Both the position numbers and the translations under genes were made by a program. Source: Ophiosphaerella korrae (lineage: Eukaryota; Ascomycota; Dothideomycetes; Pleosporales; Phaeosphaeriaceae). From it: DNA of 64,000 nucleotides. Numbering within the stretch: the stretch's first letter is position 1; each line of letters begins with the position of its first letter. The stretch lies in NCBI GenBank assembly GCA_028456385.1, contig JALNQF010000166.1, positions 33,435 through 97,434 of the forward strand, in the 5' to 3' direction. Below the pieces are notes generated by a model, which was not told the DNA's origin, searched no databases, and saw nothing but the letters and a program-made list of their open reading frames with translations. Below are positions 49,366 to 62,455 of this stretch, piece by piece.

Positions 49366-50469
49366 TTAAATAGCAAATTACTATAACAAGAAGTATAAAT
49401 AGAGACCTTAATTTAAAGAGGGAGAAAAAGTATAGTTAGTATAAAAGAATATTAAAAGTAAGTAATTAAGTCTAAAACTAGATTATATTAAGATAGAACT
49501 ATATAAGATTAAGAAGAAAGTTATACTAGTTATATTTAAACTAAAGTTACTAAATAAGATAAAGATACACCTAATATTCTATATAGCCTTACTAGAACAA
49601 GTACTATAAGAAGTAGAACTACTAGTATATAAAGTAGACACGTATAGAGAATAAGAAGAATAAGAAGTTAAAAAAATCCTAGTATACTAGTTCTATAATA
49701 GTAGAAACTACTATTTAGTAGAATAGATAGGTATAGACAAAAAAGGACAACTATAAGAAGAAATATAGGAACTAGAAGATAATCTTAACTACTCTAAGAA
49801 ACTAGAGGACTTCTAAAGTTAAAACTCTCTAGACTACCTTATAGCAAACTAAGAAAATTAGTATTACTAGCGCTAAATAGAGAGACGTTAGGAACGTCTA
49901 ACGCGATAGAAGCTAGAACAGCCTAAACTATATCCTTAAGGTCTATCTTAGCCTCTAAGGCACAAGACTATTTAGACAATTTAGTATTATTATAAGCCTT
50001 TATCTTACAAAGATACTTAATATAAGAATAAAGATCTACTAGCTTATAAAGAGTTAGCTTACACTTAGCTTTAGCCTCTATAAGCTATAATAATAGTATC
50101 TCTTAAGCCTAGTTAATAGCTCGCCCTATATAACTTAGTAAGAAGAGACTATATAGAAATTAAGCACTTATACTCTATAAGAGAAACACTAGATAGTATA
50201 TACTTATACTAAACATTAGCTAGAATATACTTGTTATAGTATTTACTATCCTTTAAAGATATAAGGTAAGTAAGCTTTAATTAAGTATAATAAGCGCAAG
50301 GAAATATTTTAACCCTATTACGAGCGACACGAGTAATACAAAGGAGTTTATTGTAGTTAGAACGTAAAGATTTAGAGAATAATAAAGAGTTAGAAATAAA
50401 CAAAGAAACTAGACTAATAACCTTAGGCTTAGAGTAGAGAAATAAGAACCTACCTAGAGAGAGGAGTAG
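49366..50469 (+). pseudogene. B1 pol 3' end with chromodomain; antisense ORF relic on the minus strand
   Basis: Continuation of B1 after B2. It includes the integrase C-terminus and a chromodomain at about 49640-49780 (EVKKILVY, YYLVE-IGIDKK). On the minus strand, about 50335-49800, lies the same Zn2Cys6-like and coiled-coil frame as in B2 and D. Here the first cluster Cys codon is intact TGC (50298-50296) while the others are Tyr, complementing the positions preserved in B2 and D. Confidence 0.7.
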
Positions 50470-50914
50470 TATTATAGCTATAACAAGAGAAAACTAATTT
50501 AAACTAATTAGCCCTACTATAGATAACGACAATACATATAATCTATAGGATAACAAACTAAACTAAGAGATTAACTACAATAGAGACACGTAATAAATTT
50601 GCAATTTATAATCTTAGTAAATATAAAGTATAAAGCTAAGTACGTAATAAATTCGTAATTTATAATCTTAGCAAACACGAAGTATAAAGCTAGCTAAAAA
50701 GCCTAGGTATATAGTTAGTAGTAATGCGCATTATTAGGATAGTATTAGCAATTTAATTATTAACTACAAGCGATAATACTAAGATAGTTACAAAACATCT
50801 TCTATTGTTTATAGTCTATTATAGATTACTATATAAGCTTTTGTTATTACCTCCTAATCTACTAACACCCCTAATATAAGCTACTAGGAAGTCGAACCTA
50901 GTAAGCCTATTACA
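50470..50914 (+). repeat. 3' LTR of B1 (445 bp)
   Basis: Longer than the 5' LTR by exactly 54 bp because an internal 54-bp unit (starting ACGTAATAAATT, about 50588-50695) is present twice. Confidence 0.85.
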
Positions 50915-51324
50915 ATTAGAGTATTAGTAAATTAAGAGGTAATAATAAAAGCTTGTATTATAATTAGTAATAACTATAAACAATAGTTAATTTGTATATA
51001 CAATATTAAGTATTAGTGTTCTTAGTTAGAGATTAGATTACTAATACTATCCTAACAATACGTATTACTACTATTTATATATTCTTACTAATCTATAATC
51101 TATTACTTTTATCTAGTCTTAGTAACTATAGATTATAGATTACTAATCTATTAATCTATAATTATTTTCTATCTATACACCTAATAGATTAAGGAATTAC
51201 CTACGTATCTTAATTATAGGTAGTCTCCTAATTAAGGTTATTACCTCGCTTGTCTTATACTTTGTTAGTATCTAAACTAAGGCTAATTAGTTCTATCTCT
51301 ATTTCTCTTGTTACTACTATAATA
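50915..51324 (-). repeat. solo LTR (family A), right piece
   Basis: Continues the LTR begun at 22982 after the ATTAG duplication and ends CTATAATA, followed by AAATA. It carries a decayed version of the AGATTA/TAATCT repeats near 51090-51190. Confidence 0.8.
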
Positions 51325-53571
51325 AAATAACTTTACGTAGACTTTAGAAAGATAAACGTAATTATAGATAAAAACTAATATCCCTTACTATATATAAATA
51401 AAATAAAAGATAAGCTATAAAAGGCTTAAATCTTTATAAAATTAGATATCTAAAATACCTACTACTAGATTAGAAATAAAAAAAGTAATAAATAGAAAAT
51501 AGCGTTTTAAACGTAATATAATCTATTTAAATATATAGTTATACTCTTTAGATTAATAAATATACTAGTAGTATTCTAAGAAAGAATTAATATAGTCCTA
51601 AGAGAATACCTAGATATATTTATATTTATATACTTAGATAATATACTTATATTCTTAGAATTAAAAGAGGAATACGTATAACATGTATATAAAGTACTAG
51701 AAAGACTAATAGAGAATAAATTATTCTTAAAAATAAAGAAATATAAGTTCTATATAAAAGAAATAGACTTCCTTAGATTTATTATTAAACTAAGGAAGAT
51801 AAAGATCGACTTAAGTAAGATTAAAGTAATCTAGGAATAGCTAATACTAAAGACATTACAAGAAGTATAATAGTTTTATAGGCTAGTAAACTTCTATAAG
51901 AAATTAATAATAGAATAGTCTAAGTTAAAAGAACTATTAATAAACTTTATAAATAAAGATACGCTATTTAAATAGACTTATAAATATAATAAAGTATTTA
52001 ACTACAAAAAATAAAAGTTTATAGAAAACCTTGTTAAATACTTCTCTAAGAAAATAAAACTAGTAGAGCTTTACTACCTAATTTATAATAAGGAAATACT
52101 AGTAATCTATAAAGTATTTAAGTAATAGAGAGTATATTTATAAAGAGTAAAATATTAAATAAAAGTCTATATAGACTATAAGAATCTTATAACATTTATA
52201 ATAAATAAGGAATTATTATAATACTATATAAGATAGTAAAAATACTTATTAATATTTAACTTTAAAATTATATATACTAAGGGTAAAGATAATTAATTTA
52301 TAGATACTCTAAGTAGAATACTAGACTTATAAGAAGAAGTAAATACTACTAGTATAGTTCTAGTTAAGAATAAAGATAGATATTTAGTCCTAAATATACC
52401 TAGAATAGCTATAATACTTAAGAGAAAGAGTAGTAAGCTAAATAAATAGATTTAAGAAGAAATATAAAAAGCCTCTAAAGAAATAAAAAAACTTAAGATC
52501 TAAGAAGGACTTATAAAAGCTTATAAAAGAATATATATTCTAAATAAGATATAAAGAGAATTTATATAATAGTTCTATAAACTACTAGTATATAAATACT
52601 AAAGTATTAATAAAATATTAGATAGACTATTAAAAGATTACTATATCCTAAAAGTAATATAACTAGTAATAAAAGTACTACAAGACTATATAGAGTATTA
52701 TAGAAATAAGTATAGTTAGTATATACTATATAGAATACTATAACTAGTTAAAATAGTAGAGTAACTCTAAAGAGTTATTACAATAGACTTTATTATAAAG
52801 TTACTTAAGTTAAAAGATCTAATATTAAAAATTAAATATAATAGAATCCTAATAATAGTAGATAAGCTTATAAAGTACTTATACTTTAGACTATATAAAG
52901 AGAAAAGTAAGATAGAAGTTACTATACACTAAGTACTAGAGACGATAGTTAGCTAGTATAGTATCCTAAATAACATTATTATAGATAAAGATATAAGATT
53001 TATATTAAAACTATAGAGAATAATAATAGTATTTTTAGGAATTAAATATTAAATATTAATAATATAATATCTATAAATAGTTAGAACGTATAAATTAAAT
53101 AGTAGAGTAGTACTTAATATACTACTTTAACTACAACTAAAATAATTAGGTATTACTACTACTTATAATATAGCTAGTATATAATAGTATAAAGAATATA
53201 GTAATAAGAGATTTACTCTTCTTTATAAACTATAGATTTAATCCTAATATATACTAAATACTAAGACTTAAAGTATCTTAGTCTCTAAGAAGAGAAAACT
53301 TTACTAACAAACTTAATAAAATATATAATTAGCTATAATAGGACGTAGAGTTCTTATAAGATTAAATAGTAAAGTATTATAATAAAAAATACTAAGAGAG
53401 ACCTTGATTTAAAGAGAGTAAAAAAGTATAGTTAGTATAAAGAAATATTAATAGTAAATAAGTAAGTTTAAAACTAGATTAGATAAAGATAAGACTATAT
53501 AAAGTAAAGAAGAAAGTTATACTAGTTATATTTAAGTTAAGACTACTAGATAAAATAAAGATATACCTAAT
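51325..53571 (+). pseudogene. E pol fragment 2 (RT to integrase)
   Basis: RT resumes with a VDFRK-equivalent near 51335 and shows YLDNILIF at about 51630-51660. An internal deletion relative to B1 joins the end of RT directly to the later part of RNase H near 52015-52030 (VENLVKYFSKK-like). The integrase follows to about 53400. It is interrupted at 53571 by a solo C-type LTR. Confidence 0.75.
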
Positions 53572-54015
53572 TATTATAATACTAAGTAGTAGGTAAGCTA
53601 TTATATTATACGCGATTAGGCTAGGTAATATAGCGTAGTAGAATATATAACTATTTAGTAGTAAACGCTCTAGAGTAAACGCTCTAGAGTAAACGCTTTA
53701 GAATAAGTGCTCTAGAGTAAATACTCTAGAGTAAGTACTTAGAAATAAACGCTAGATAGTAAGTATATAGGAACGTTAATAGACCTTTATAGACTATTAT
53801 ATTTAATCTCTTCTTTATACTCTTATCTAAATAGAGTATTATAACTAATACTTTAATTAGATTCTTATCTACTTATTAATACTTATATACTTTGTAATAC
53901 TCTAATAAGAGCTAACTATTAATTAAGTTAAGTAACTAACTTATTTATTAACCTTACCTATCTTATAGAAGCTTACTTACCCTTATTACTTTTACCTAGT
54001 TCTAAGGTCTTAATA
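53572..54015 (+). repeat. solo LTR of family C (444 bp)
   Basis: Full-length C-type LTR with perfect duplication CTAAT (53567-53571 and 54016-54020) and no second LTR or interior. It contains a particularly regular 14-bp array (GTAAACGCTCTAGA, about 53660-53757). Confidence 0.88.
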
Positions 54016-54020
54016 CTAAT

Positions 54021-54488
54021 ATTCTACGTAGTACTAGTAGAAAAAGTACTATAAGAAGTAAAACTACTAGTATACAAAGTAGATATATATAGAGAATAAG
54101 AAGACTAAGAAGTTAAAAAGATCTTATAATATTAATTCTATAATAAAAGAAATTATTACCTAGTAAAATAGATAGGTATAGATAAAAGAGAGTAACTATA
54201 AGATAATATATAAGAACTAGAAGATAATCTTAATTACTCTAAGAAATTAGAAGAGTTCTAAAATTAAAATCCTTTAGACTACTTAGTAGTAAATAGAGAA
54301 GACCTACACTACTAGTAATAGGTAAAGAGGTATTAGATGCGCCTAATATAGTAAGAGCCTAAGTAGCCTCTACTATAGCCTTAAAGTCTAGCTTAGATTC
54401 TAAGAGAGTAGACTACTTAATAGACTTTTTATTATTTAAGGCCTTTATCTTATAAAGATAAACTAAACAAGTATAATTTTATACCTAT
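54021..54488 (+). pseudogene. E fragment 3 (chromodomain)
   Basis: Resumes E with the chromodomain (EVKKIL, YYLVK-IGIDKR, about 54100-54200) and the following region. It is cut at 54488 by C-prime (duplication CCTAT). Confidence 0.7.
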
Positions 54489-54931
54489 TGTTAAGACCTT
54501 AGAACTAGGTAAAGGTAATAAGAGTAAGTAGGCTTCTATAAGATAGGCGAGGTTAATAAACAAGATAGTTACTTAACTTAATTAATAGTTAGCTCTTATT
54601 AGAGTATTATAAGGTATATAAGTATTAATAGATAGATAAGAATCTAATTAAAGTATTAGTTGTAATACTCTATTAAGATAAGAGGTAAAAAAGAGATTAA
54701 ACACAATAGTCTATAAAGGTCTATTAACGTTCTTATATACTTACTATCTAGCGTTTATTCCTAAGCGCTTACTCTAGAGCGTTTACTAATAAGCGCTTAT
54801 TCTAGAGCGTTTACTCTAGAGCGTTCGCTCTAGAGCGTTTACTACTAAATAGTTATATATCTTACTACGCTATATTACCTAGCCTAATCGCGTGTAATAT
54901 AATAGCTTACCTACTACTTAGTATTGTAACA
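54489..54931 (-). repeat. 3' LTR of C-prime (443 bp)
   Basis: Begins TGTTAAGACC and ends GTATTGTAACA on the plus strand. The pyrimidine run CCCCCTTTCTT immediately to the right is the polypurine tract on the coding strand. Confidence 0.88.
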
Positions 54932-57900
54932 CTATCCCCCTTTCTTACGCTAGGTCTATCTTTAGGCCTAGGCCTCTATTAGTTACGTCTAGCTTATAAG
55001 TAGTTTACTTTCCCTTCTAGTTAAAAACTATCTTACTATAATATTACCTCTCTTATAGTCTTATAGACTTTATCTCTTATTAGAAATCTTTACTATAAAC
55101 TATATTTCTAAAATACCTTATCTATATTATTCTCTTTTAGGTATTTCTTATTTTATTATACTAGATTCTACTCTAAAGTATACTAAGTGTACTTATATAG
55201 GGCGTCTCTACGTTAGTATAACCTAAGAGTCTCTTAATTAAACTTGTAAAAAGTTCTATAAAAAGGTTAATAATAATAAAAAACTTCTTACTATTATTAT
55301 TACTTGTTTACTATATAATAAGAAAATATTAAAATCTACTAAAGAGCGTACTTATTATAAAGCCTTATACCTAGCGTTAAAGTTAGAGTAGGAAGGTAAT
55401 AAGGTCTTAGCGTAAGTTCTTAACTATTCTACTACTACTATTAATATTACCTCTTCTCTTACTATCTAGTCTACTATTAGCTTATTAGATAAGTTTATTA
55501 TAACTAAAGGCGCTTTATAAGCTTTATATAGTTAGGTTTATTATAGAACTTCTTTTTACTAATATATTTATTGTATCCTAGCTATAGCTTTATATATCTT
55601 ATATATCCTAGTATATTATACTTACTTCTTACTTTCTTAAGTATCTACTAATAATTCTATAGATTAGCTTTAGGTTCTTATATATTTTTACTTACTAAGT
55701 AGCCTTTCTATTTTACTAGCTACTCCTAGAGAAACTATATACTTTAGAAGGCGTTGCGTCCTATTTCTTAATATCCTTATAGGTCTTCGACTTTAAACTT
55801 ATTGTCCTCCTCCTTCTAATATTAGAATTGTCGCTGTACTAGTATTTTTAACTTAGCTAGTTCTAGTAAGCTTGTATAGAACTTAGGGTGTACCTTAGCG
55901 TCTTTAGGTAGTTCTAGTGTTATTATTACTAGCCTGTTATCTTCCTTAACTAAAAATAGTCTAACTTTAACGTAGTCTAGTCTTTTACTAAGTCGCTTTA
56001 TTTATAGATTCTTTATATAAAGATACGCTTTATCTCCTTTTAGCTAAGGTACTATTTTTTATTTTTAGTTAATATATAAAATACTTTATTTTTAAGCTTC
56101 TTTTAGTTTTTGTCTTATTTTATTATAGAGTTCTTATATATCTTCTACTCTAACTAATACTACCTTTATCTTAGGTCCTAGTAGTATTCTCTTAAATAAA
56201 CTATAGTATATCCTATAGTTTACAAAATATAGTATTTTACCTATTACTTTTAAGTACTTATTATTATATACTAATTATGCTATAGGTAATAGTAATACTT
56301 AATTATTTTACTTCTAATTACTATAAATCCTTAGGTATATCTTTAACGTCCTATTAGTCTATTCTATCTATCTATCTGTCTATAGATAATAGGCTGTCGA
56401 TAGCTTTCTTTTTGTCTTTATTACTATAAGTAGCGTTATCTAGTAATTAGATATAAAAAGCTTATCTCTATCGCTAATAATACTTTTTAGTATCCTATAT
56501 CTTTATATTAGCACGTCTAGTAATATATATCTTAGCTAATCTACTATATAGTTACTTTAGAATTTCTCTATCTTAGTATATTTTGTAAATTAGTCTACGA
56601 TTACTATTATTATATTATATCCTATTCTTATTACTAGGTCTTTTAATATTAGTAGTCCTATAATAAAGTCTATTACAACGTCTATTTATAGTTCTTTTAG
56701 TATCTTAATTACTTATATTTCTCTATAGGGTGTATATATTTTATACTTATTCTTCTAGTAATCTACGTATTCTTTAACAAACTACGTTACTTTTTCCTTT
56801 AACTTACTAAATCTATAGTTTCTTTAGATTAGTTCTATAGTTTATATAATCTCTAAGTACTTATATACTAAGTTATTATAGTGTTATTATATAATTACTT
56901 CTTGTAATTCTTCTAGAATATTGTTTATAATCTTAACTAGGTTGTTAATTTCTTACTCTTCTACTAGTTGTATATTTAGTACTAGGTATCTTTGTCTATT
57001 GTCCTAGAGTATAGCTTCTTCTACTACTTGTCTCTTTCTTATAATATTGTATTTTTAGCTAAGTATGTCTACTTAGCTATTTTCTTTACTTAGTACGTAC
57101 TAGATCTTAAATTTATACTATCCTAGTAGTTCTAACAATTATATCTACTTATCCTTTAACTTCTTACTTGTTATAAAGTATATTAGGTTCTTGTAATCTA
57201 TCTTAATAATTACTTCTACTACGCTTTTAGCGTATACTCTCTAATATTTAAGTATATTAACTATTACTAGTAGCTCTTTATTATATATATTATATCTTTC
57301 CTCTTATTTTATAAACTTTCCTAAATAGTATATAATTAGATACTATTTCTTTTTATACTCTTGTAGCGCTATCGCTCTATAAGCTAGGTTAGATATATTA
57401 GTCTTAATTACTAAGGTCTTGTTACTATAAAATTACTTTAGAACTAGTAGTATAATATAAGCTTGCTTAAGTTTCTTATAAGCTTATTTCTACTCTACTC
57501 CCTATTCTTATATTATATCTTTTCTTATAAGCTTTATAAGTAGTAGTACTTTCTTTAAAAAATTTTCTATAAAGTATTAGTTAAAGTTAATAAATCTTAG
57601 GAATAATTATACGTTCTTAACTATCTTAGGTTCCTTTTATTTCTCTACTACTTTAATCTTTTCTTAGCTTATTTTAACTTTGTTAATACCTATTATATAT
57701 CTTAGAAACTTTACTTCTATTTTATACTATTTGTACTTCTCTAGCTTTAGTTATAGGTTATATTAGTCTAAGTACTATAGTACTATTATTACTTACTCTA
57801 CGTACTTACCTTCTTCTTTAGAATATATTAGTATATTGTCTAGGTAAGCTATAATAAACTTATCTAAGTATTCTTATAATATATTATTAATTAGTCTTTA

Positions 57901-60859
57901 GAACGTTACTAGTATATTTGTTAGTTTAAAAGGTATTACTATATACTTATAATATCTATAGCGTATTTAGAACGCTATCTTCTACTCTTTACTTGCCTTA
58001 ATTCTTATTAGGTAGTATCTATTCTTTAGGTCTAGCTTTATAAAAATCTTAGCTTAGCTTAGCTTATCTTAGAGTTTATCTATATTTAGTAGTAAGTATT
58101 AGTCCTTTACTATAATATTGTTTAGTTTTTAGTAGTCTACGTATATCTTTAGTAGTCTCTTCTTCTTTAGTATAAAGAGAATTAGAAATCCTACTAATAA
58201 TAAGGATTCTTGTATATATCTTTTCTTTAGGTCTCTATTTAGTCTTTCTTAGAGTATTACTAATTTACTCTCTATTAATTAGTAAATAAGCCTAAAAGGT
58301 AGCTCCTTTCTTTCTTATAACTTAATTATATAGTCCTAAGGTTAGTACTTAGGTAATACTAGTATATCTATCTCTTCTATAAACAAGTAGCTAAACTTCT
58401 TATATTATTCTAGGATTTTAGGAGTTACGCGTTACTCCTCTACTCTTACTTCTTAGCCTAGCGCCCTACTAGTACTTATAGAGTTACTTATTCTCTTTTA
58501 ATAAGTTACTATTAAAGCTACTATCTTGTATAGTACCTTCTTATCTACTATTAAACACTACTAATACGTAGGCTTAGATCTACGTACGTCTTTATAGTTG
58601 TTAAACGAGAGGTTCTAGTTTTTCTAATTAACTTAGGGATTAAACTCTCGTAGCTATAGGAGTCCTAGTATAACGTCTTTGTTAGCTAAAACTAATACGT
58701 CTAGGGTAATCCTTATACTATATCCTTAAATAATAATCTCTATAGTTACTTTATTACTAACTATTAGGTTTTCTAGTATTAGTTATCTGTTCGCGATATA
58801 GATTAGATATAGTATCTTCTTTACTTATAGTTAGAGTCCTACTTATTTTACTACTTTAGGTATAATTAGGTTTATAAATAACTCTAAATCTACTAATACC
58901 TTTATTTTTTCTCCTTTTATCTTTACTAGGAGTTTAATAAGTCTTTTAGCGTTAATAGTGTTATAGCTTCTAGATATATATCTAGTATTAGCTATTTACC
59001 TAAAAAAGACTTAATCTTATAATCTTTCTTTATCTTTCGTTAAAATCCTTAGAGTATCTTAATTTTTTTGTATTATTTATACTTCTCTAGCGTATAGGTT
59101 TACTAGATTAGATTAATATATTAGTTGTTTACAAGTATCTTACTTGTATTTACTTCTTCTTTAGTTATTCTTAGAAAGTGCTCTACTTCCTACTTATCCT
59201 ATAGGTATTGTTTATATCTTATATTTGTGTACTCTTCTTAGTTCTATTTATATCTAGATCTCCTATAAGGAAAATATCTAGATCTTATCTTATTAGAATA
59301 GTAAGTAAAGTAGTTGTTGTAGTAATATCCTATCTATAATAGTAGTAGGTAGTTTAGGTTATATAGGTATAGTTAGTATTATAGTTCTTGTATTAATACT
59401 AGATCTATAATAATTAGCGCCTAATTATTATTTTCGTATAATAGTTTGTATTGTTAAATCTACTCTACTTAGCGTTCCTTGTCTTACTATTCTTTTACTA
59501 AGTAGTAGTTATTTACTAGTCTCTAGATTTCTTTTATAAATCTATCTTATACCTTAGGGTTTTCTTACTTTAGCTCTAGTATTTTAGGTACTATTTTGTA
59601 TTTAGAGGTCTTAGGCTCTTAGTTTTCTTTCCTATTCTTATCTTAGGCTATATATACTCGCCTTCCTAGATATAGCGTCGTCTTGCGCCTATACCTTACC
59701 CTTCTTTAGTATAGCTAAAGGTATTCTAAGGTATCTATCCTAGCTTATTTCTACTTTAGCTAATACCTTCTTACGTAGCTTTATATTCCTAGTAGTATCT
59801 TTATAGCTTTTACTTTATTGTCTATTATAAGGTTTATTAGTTGTATAGTAATTCTATAGTAGTTGTATCTCTCGCCTATATCTTACTACTAGAGGTTTGT
59901 AGTCTTGTAATCTCTCTTCTTCTAGCTTCCTCTAAGGATTACTTCCTATTCTTTCTCTCTATTGTTATCTCGCTACTTAAGTATATTAATTTATTGTATA
60001 ATCTTATTCTTTACTTAGTAATTCTTTGCTAGGTACTTTATTTTACTACATTTATAGTATTTTTAGCTTTCTACTCTCTTAGAGTTCTTATAGTAATAGT
60101 ATTCTTGTTTTCCTAGGTTTATATTGTTAACGTGCATCTTATCTAGCCTAAAGTATCTATAGCTACTCTAAACTTAGTTGTTCTTGTATTTGCGTTGCTA
60201 CTTGTACTTAGGTTTATACTTCTTACTTTCTATATATCGTACTCCTACGTTTTTTACTTCTACTATATATTTGTATATATAGTTATTAACTTAAATTACT
60301 TCCTCTATTAAGTCTTCTAATATCTTAATTGTAGCTCTACTATATATTAGCTCGCCTTAAACGTTACTCTTAAGTTCTTATTAAAATATCCTTATTAATA
60401 ACTTGTTATTCTATTCTATTTATATCGCGTAGCTTTAGAACTTGTTAGTATAATCTACTACTACTTTATATTGTTGTAGCTACTATATTACTTACTCTAC
60501 TACTACTATCTTATTTACTAATAGAAAGGCTTATTATACTTTATCTTTAAACTTAATCTATTCTTTAAATATCTTGTCGTAGTTGCTATTATTATTATTA
60601 AGGTATTTCTTAAAGTATAGTATAACTTATTTCTTTACCTTACCCCTTATATTAGACGATGCAAGTATAGCTCTATCTTTGTCCTAAACTTAGTCTACTT
60701 TAAAGAAGAGGTTAAGTTATAAGATCTATAGCTTAAGCTTATTTTATTCTCTATAGTAGAGGTTTAGCTTAGCGACCTTAGAAGTAGCTATATAGGTTAC
60801 TCCTGTACGCTAGTTATCTATATTTATTAACGTGTTACTTATCTTAAGAGTGTTTAATA
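54932..60859 (-). pseudogene. C-prime gag-pol with chromodomain, RIP-damaged
   Basis: Minus-strand gag with zinc knuckle near 60075-60035, RT with AYLDNILIY near 57850, RNase H near 57480-57200, integrase about 56870-56200, and a chromodomain-like segment near 55750-55660. It matches element C domain by domain. Confidence 0.82.
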
Positions 60860-61302
60860 TGTTAAGACCTTAGAACTAAGTAAAGGTAACGAGGGCAAGT
60901 AGGCTTCTATAAGACGGGCGAGGTTAATAAATAAGATAGTTACTTAACTTAATTAATAGTTAGCTCTTATTAGAGTATTACAAGGTATGTAAGTATTAAT
61001 AGATAGATAAGAATCTAATTAAAGTATTAGTTATAATACTCTATTAGGATAAGAAGTAAAAAAGAGATTAAACACAATAGTCTATAAAGGTCTATTAACG
61101 TTCTTATATACTTACTATCTAGCGTTTATTTCTAAGCGCTTACTCTAGAGCGTTTACTAATAAGTACTTATTCTAGAGCGTTTACTCTAGAGTGTTTGCT
61201 CTAGAGCGTTTACTACTAAATAGTTACGTGTCCTACTACGCTATATTACCTAGCCTAATTGCGTACAATATAATAGCTTACCTACCGCTTGGTATTATAA
61301 CA
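60860..61302 (-). repeat. 5' LTR of C-prime (443 bp)
   Basis: Same length as the left LTR, with the same number of 14-bp monomers. It differs from that copy by scattered RIP-type transitions. Confidence 0.88.
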
Positions 61303-61739
61303 CCTATATACTTAGAATCTAATTATATTCTTTTTTAGCCTCTATAATCTATATAGATAGTTTTTCTTAAGTATAGTTAATAGCTCTCCCTATTATAAAT
61401 AAGTATAGATACGTAAGTAAGTATCTTTAACTTATACTCTACTAGAGATATACTAGATAAGTTATAAAATAAACAAGCGTTAGTTTAAATATACACTTTA
61501 TAAGCTTTACTATACTTTAAAGAAAGATAAACTAATAAAGGGTTTAAGAACTTATAATAAAAATAAAGAAATATTATAATACTATAGCATAATATATAAT
61601 CTACTAATTAAAGATAATAAATAGTAGATTTAGTAAGTATAGAGAGAGAAGATAAAGAACTTAATATTAATAAAGAAACTTAATTAATAACTTTAGCTTT
61701 AAGAAGAGAAAATAAAAACCTACCTAGAAGAGAGAATAG
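61303..61739 (+). pseudogene. E fragment 4 (3' internal region)
   Basis: Segment between chromodomain and 3' LTR, homologous to B1 50030-50469. It would carry the antisense accessory frame on the minus strand, but here it is too mutated to read the cluster. Confidence 0.6.
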
Positions 61740-62146
61740 TATTATAGATATAGCAAGAGAAATTAAGATAGAACTAATTAGTTGTAACTTAAGCGCTAAT
61801 AAAGTATAAGATAAGTAAGGTAATAACCTAGATTAGAAAACAAACTATAACTTAGATACGTAATATAAAGTAATCTATAAGTATATACAATAGATTAAAG
61901 TAATCTATAAATACGTATAATAGATTAGTATAAGTATATAGTTAGTAGTAATATATATTATTAGGATAGTATTAGTAATTTAATCTCTAACTAAGAAAAA
62001 CAATATATTAACATCGCCTATTAGGAATATTCTATTGTTTACAGTTTATTACTTAATTACTATACGTACCTTAGTTATTAACTTTTAGTCTACTAACACC
62101 TCCCCCTAGTAGTTACTTATAGTTAATAACAAGTAACCCTATTATA
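61740..62146 (+). repeat. 3' LTR of E (407 bp)
   Basis: Sense-orientation family-A LTR (starts TATTATAGATATAGCAAGAG, ends CCCTATTATA) with a few AGATTA/TAATCT monomers near 61880-61930. It is followed by TAAAG. Confidence 0.75.
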
Positions 62147-62151
62147 TAAAG

Positions 62152-62455
62152 TAGCTTTATTACTTTATAAGGCTTAGTATAGATAAAGCTATAAAGTAAC
62201 TCTAATTCTTTATAAGGCTTAGAAATAACAAAGTAATAAAGTACTAAGAAGGTACTAGGTATATAGTTAGTAGTAATTTATATTGTTAAGATAGTATTAG
62301 TAATTTAATTATTAACTACGAGCGATAATACTTTAATATTACAAGAATTATTCGATTCTTTATAGCCTATTACTTAATTATAATACGTGCTTTAGTTATT
62401 AACTTCTAATCTACTAATACCCTCTAGAGGTTATCTATAGTTAATAATAAGTAAA
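62152..62455 (+). repeat. LTR fragment of a related family
   Basis: Shares the conserved LTR core (GGTATATAGTTAGTAGTAAT..., ATTAACTACGAGCGATAAT) with families A and B. It has its own direct repeat of CTTTATAAGGCTTAG (62165-62220). It lacks the last bases of the LTR at the junction near 62455. Confidence 0.55.

Larger units (their letters stand above)
23024..50914 (+). mobile_element. Element B1: Gypsy chromovirus-type element (family B), interrupted by B2
   Basis: LTRs at 23024-23414 and 50470-50914 in sense orientation. The perfect target duplication ATTAG lies at 23019-23023 and 50915-50919. Its pol is interrupted at 28442 by B2 and resumes at 49366. It is inserted inside the solo family-A LTR. 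Confidence 0.88.
54489..61302 (-). mobile_element. Element C-prime: complete Gypsy element (family C), RIP-inactivated
   Basis: A 443-bp LTR at each end (54489-54931, 60860-61302) and perfect duplication CCTAT (54484-54488, 61303-61307). Gag-pol is on the minus strand and no insertion interrupts it. It is the only full-length, unbroken family-C copy in the window and so the best template for the family consensus. Confidence 0.92.
21639..62146 (+). mobile_element. Element E: host Gypsy element split by later insertions (5' truncated)
   Basis: Outermost recognisable retrotransposon of the nest. Its pieces are 21639-22981, 51325-53571, 54021-54488 and 61303-61739, followed by a 3' LTR at 61740-62146. 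Each internal gap is an insertion flanked by a perfect 5-bp duplication (AAATA, CTAAT, CCTAT), and the pieces join in the order of the gag-pol of B1. The 5' LTR and the beginning of gag are missing at the junction with element 1. Confidence 0.8.

Noticed and set aside
59841..60032. Hydrophobic membrane-like frame within C-prime
   Set aside because: Antisense to gag-pol of C-prime; its composition is an artefact of RIP.
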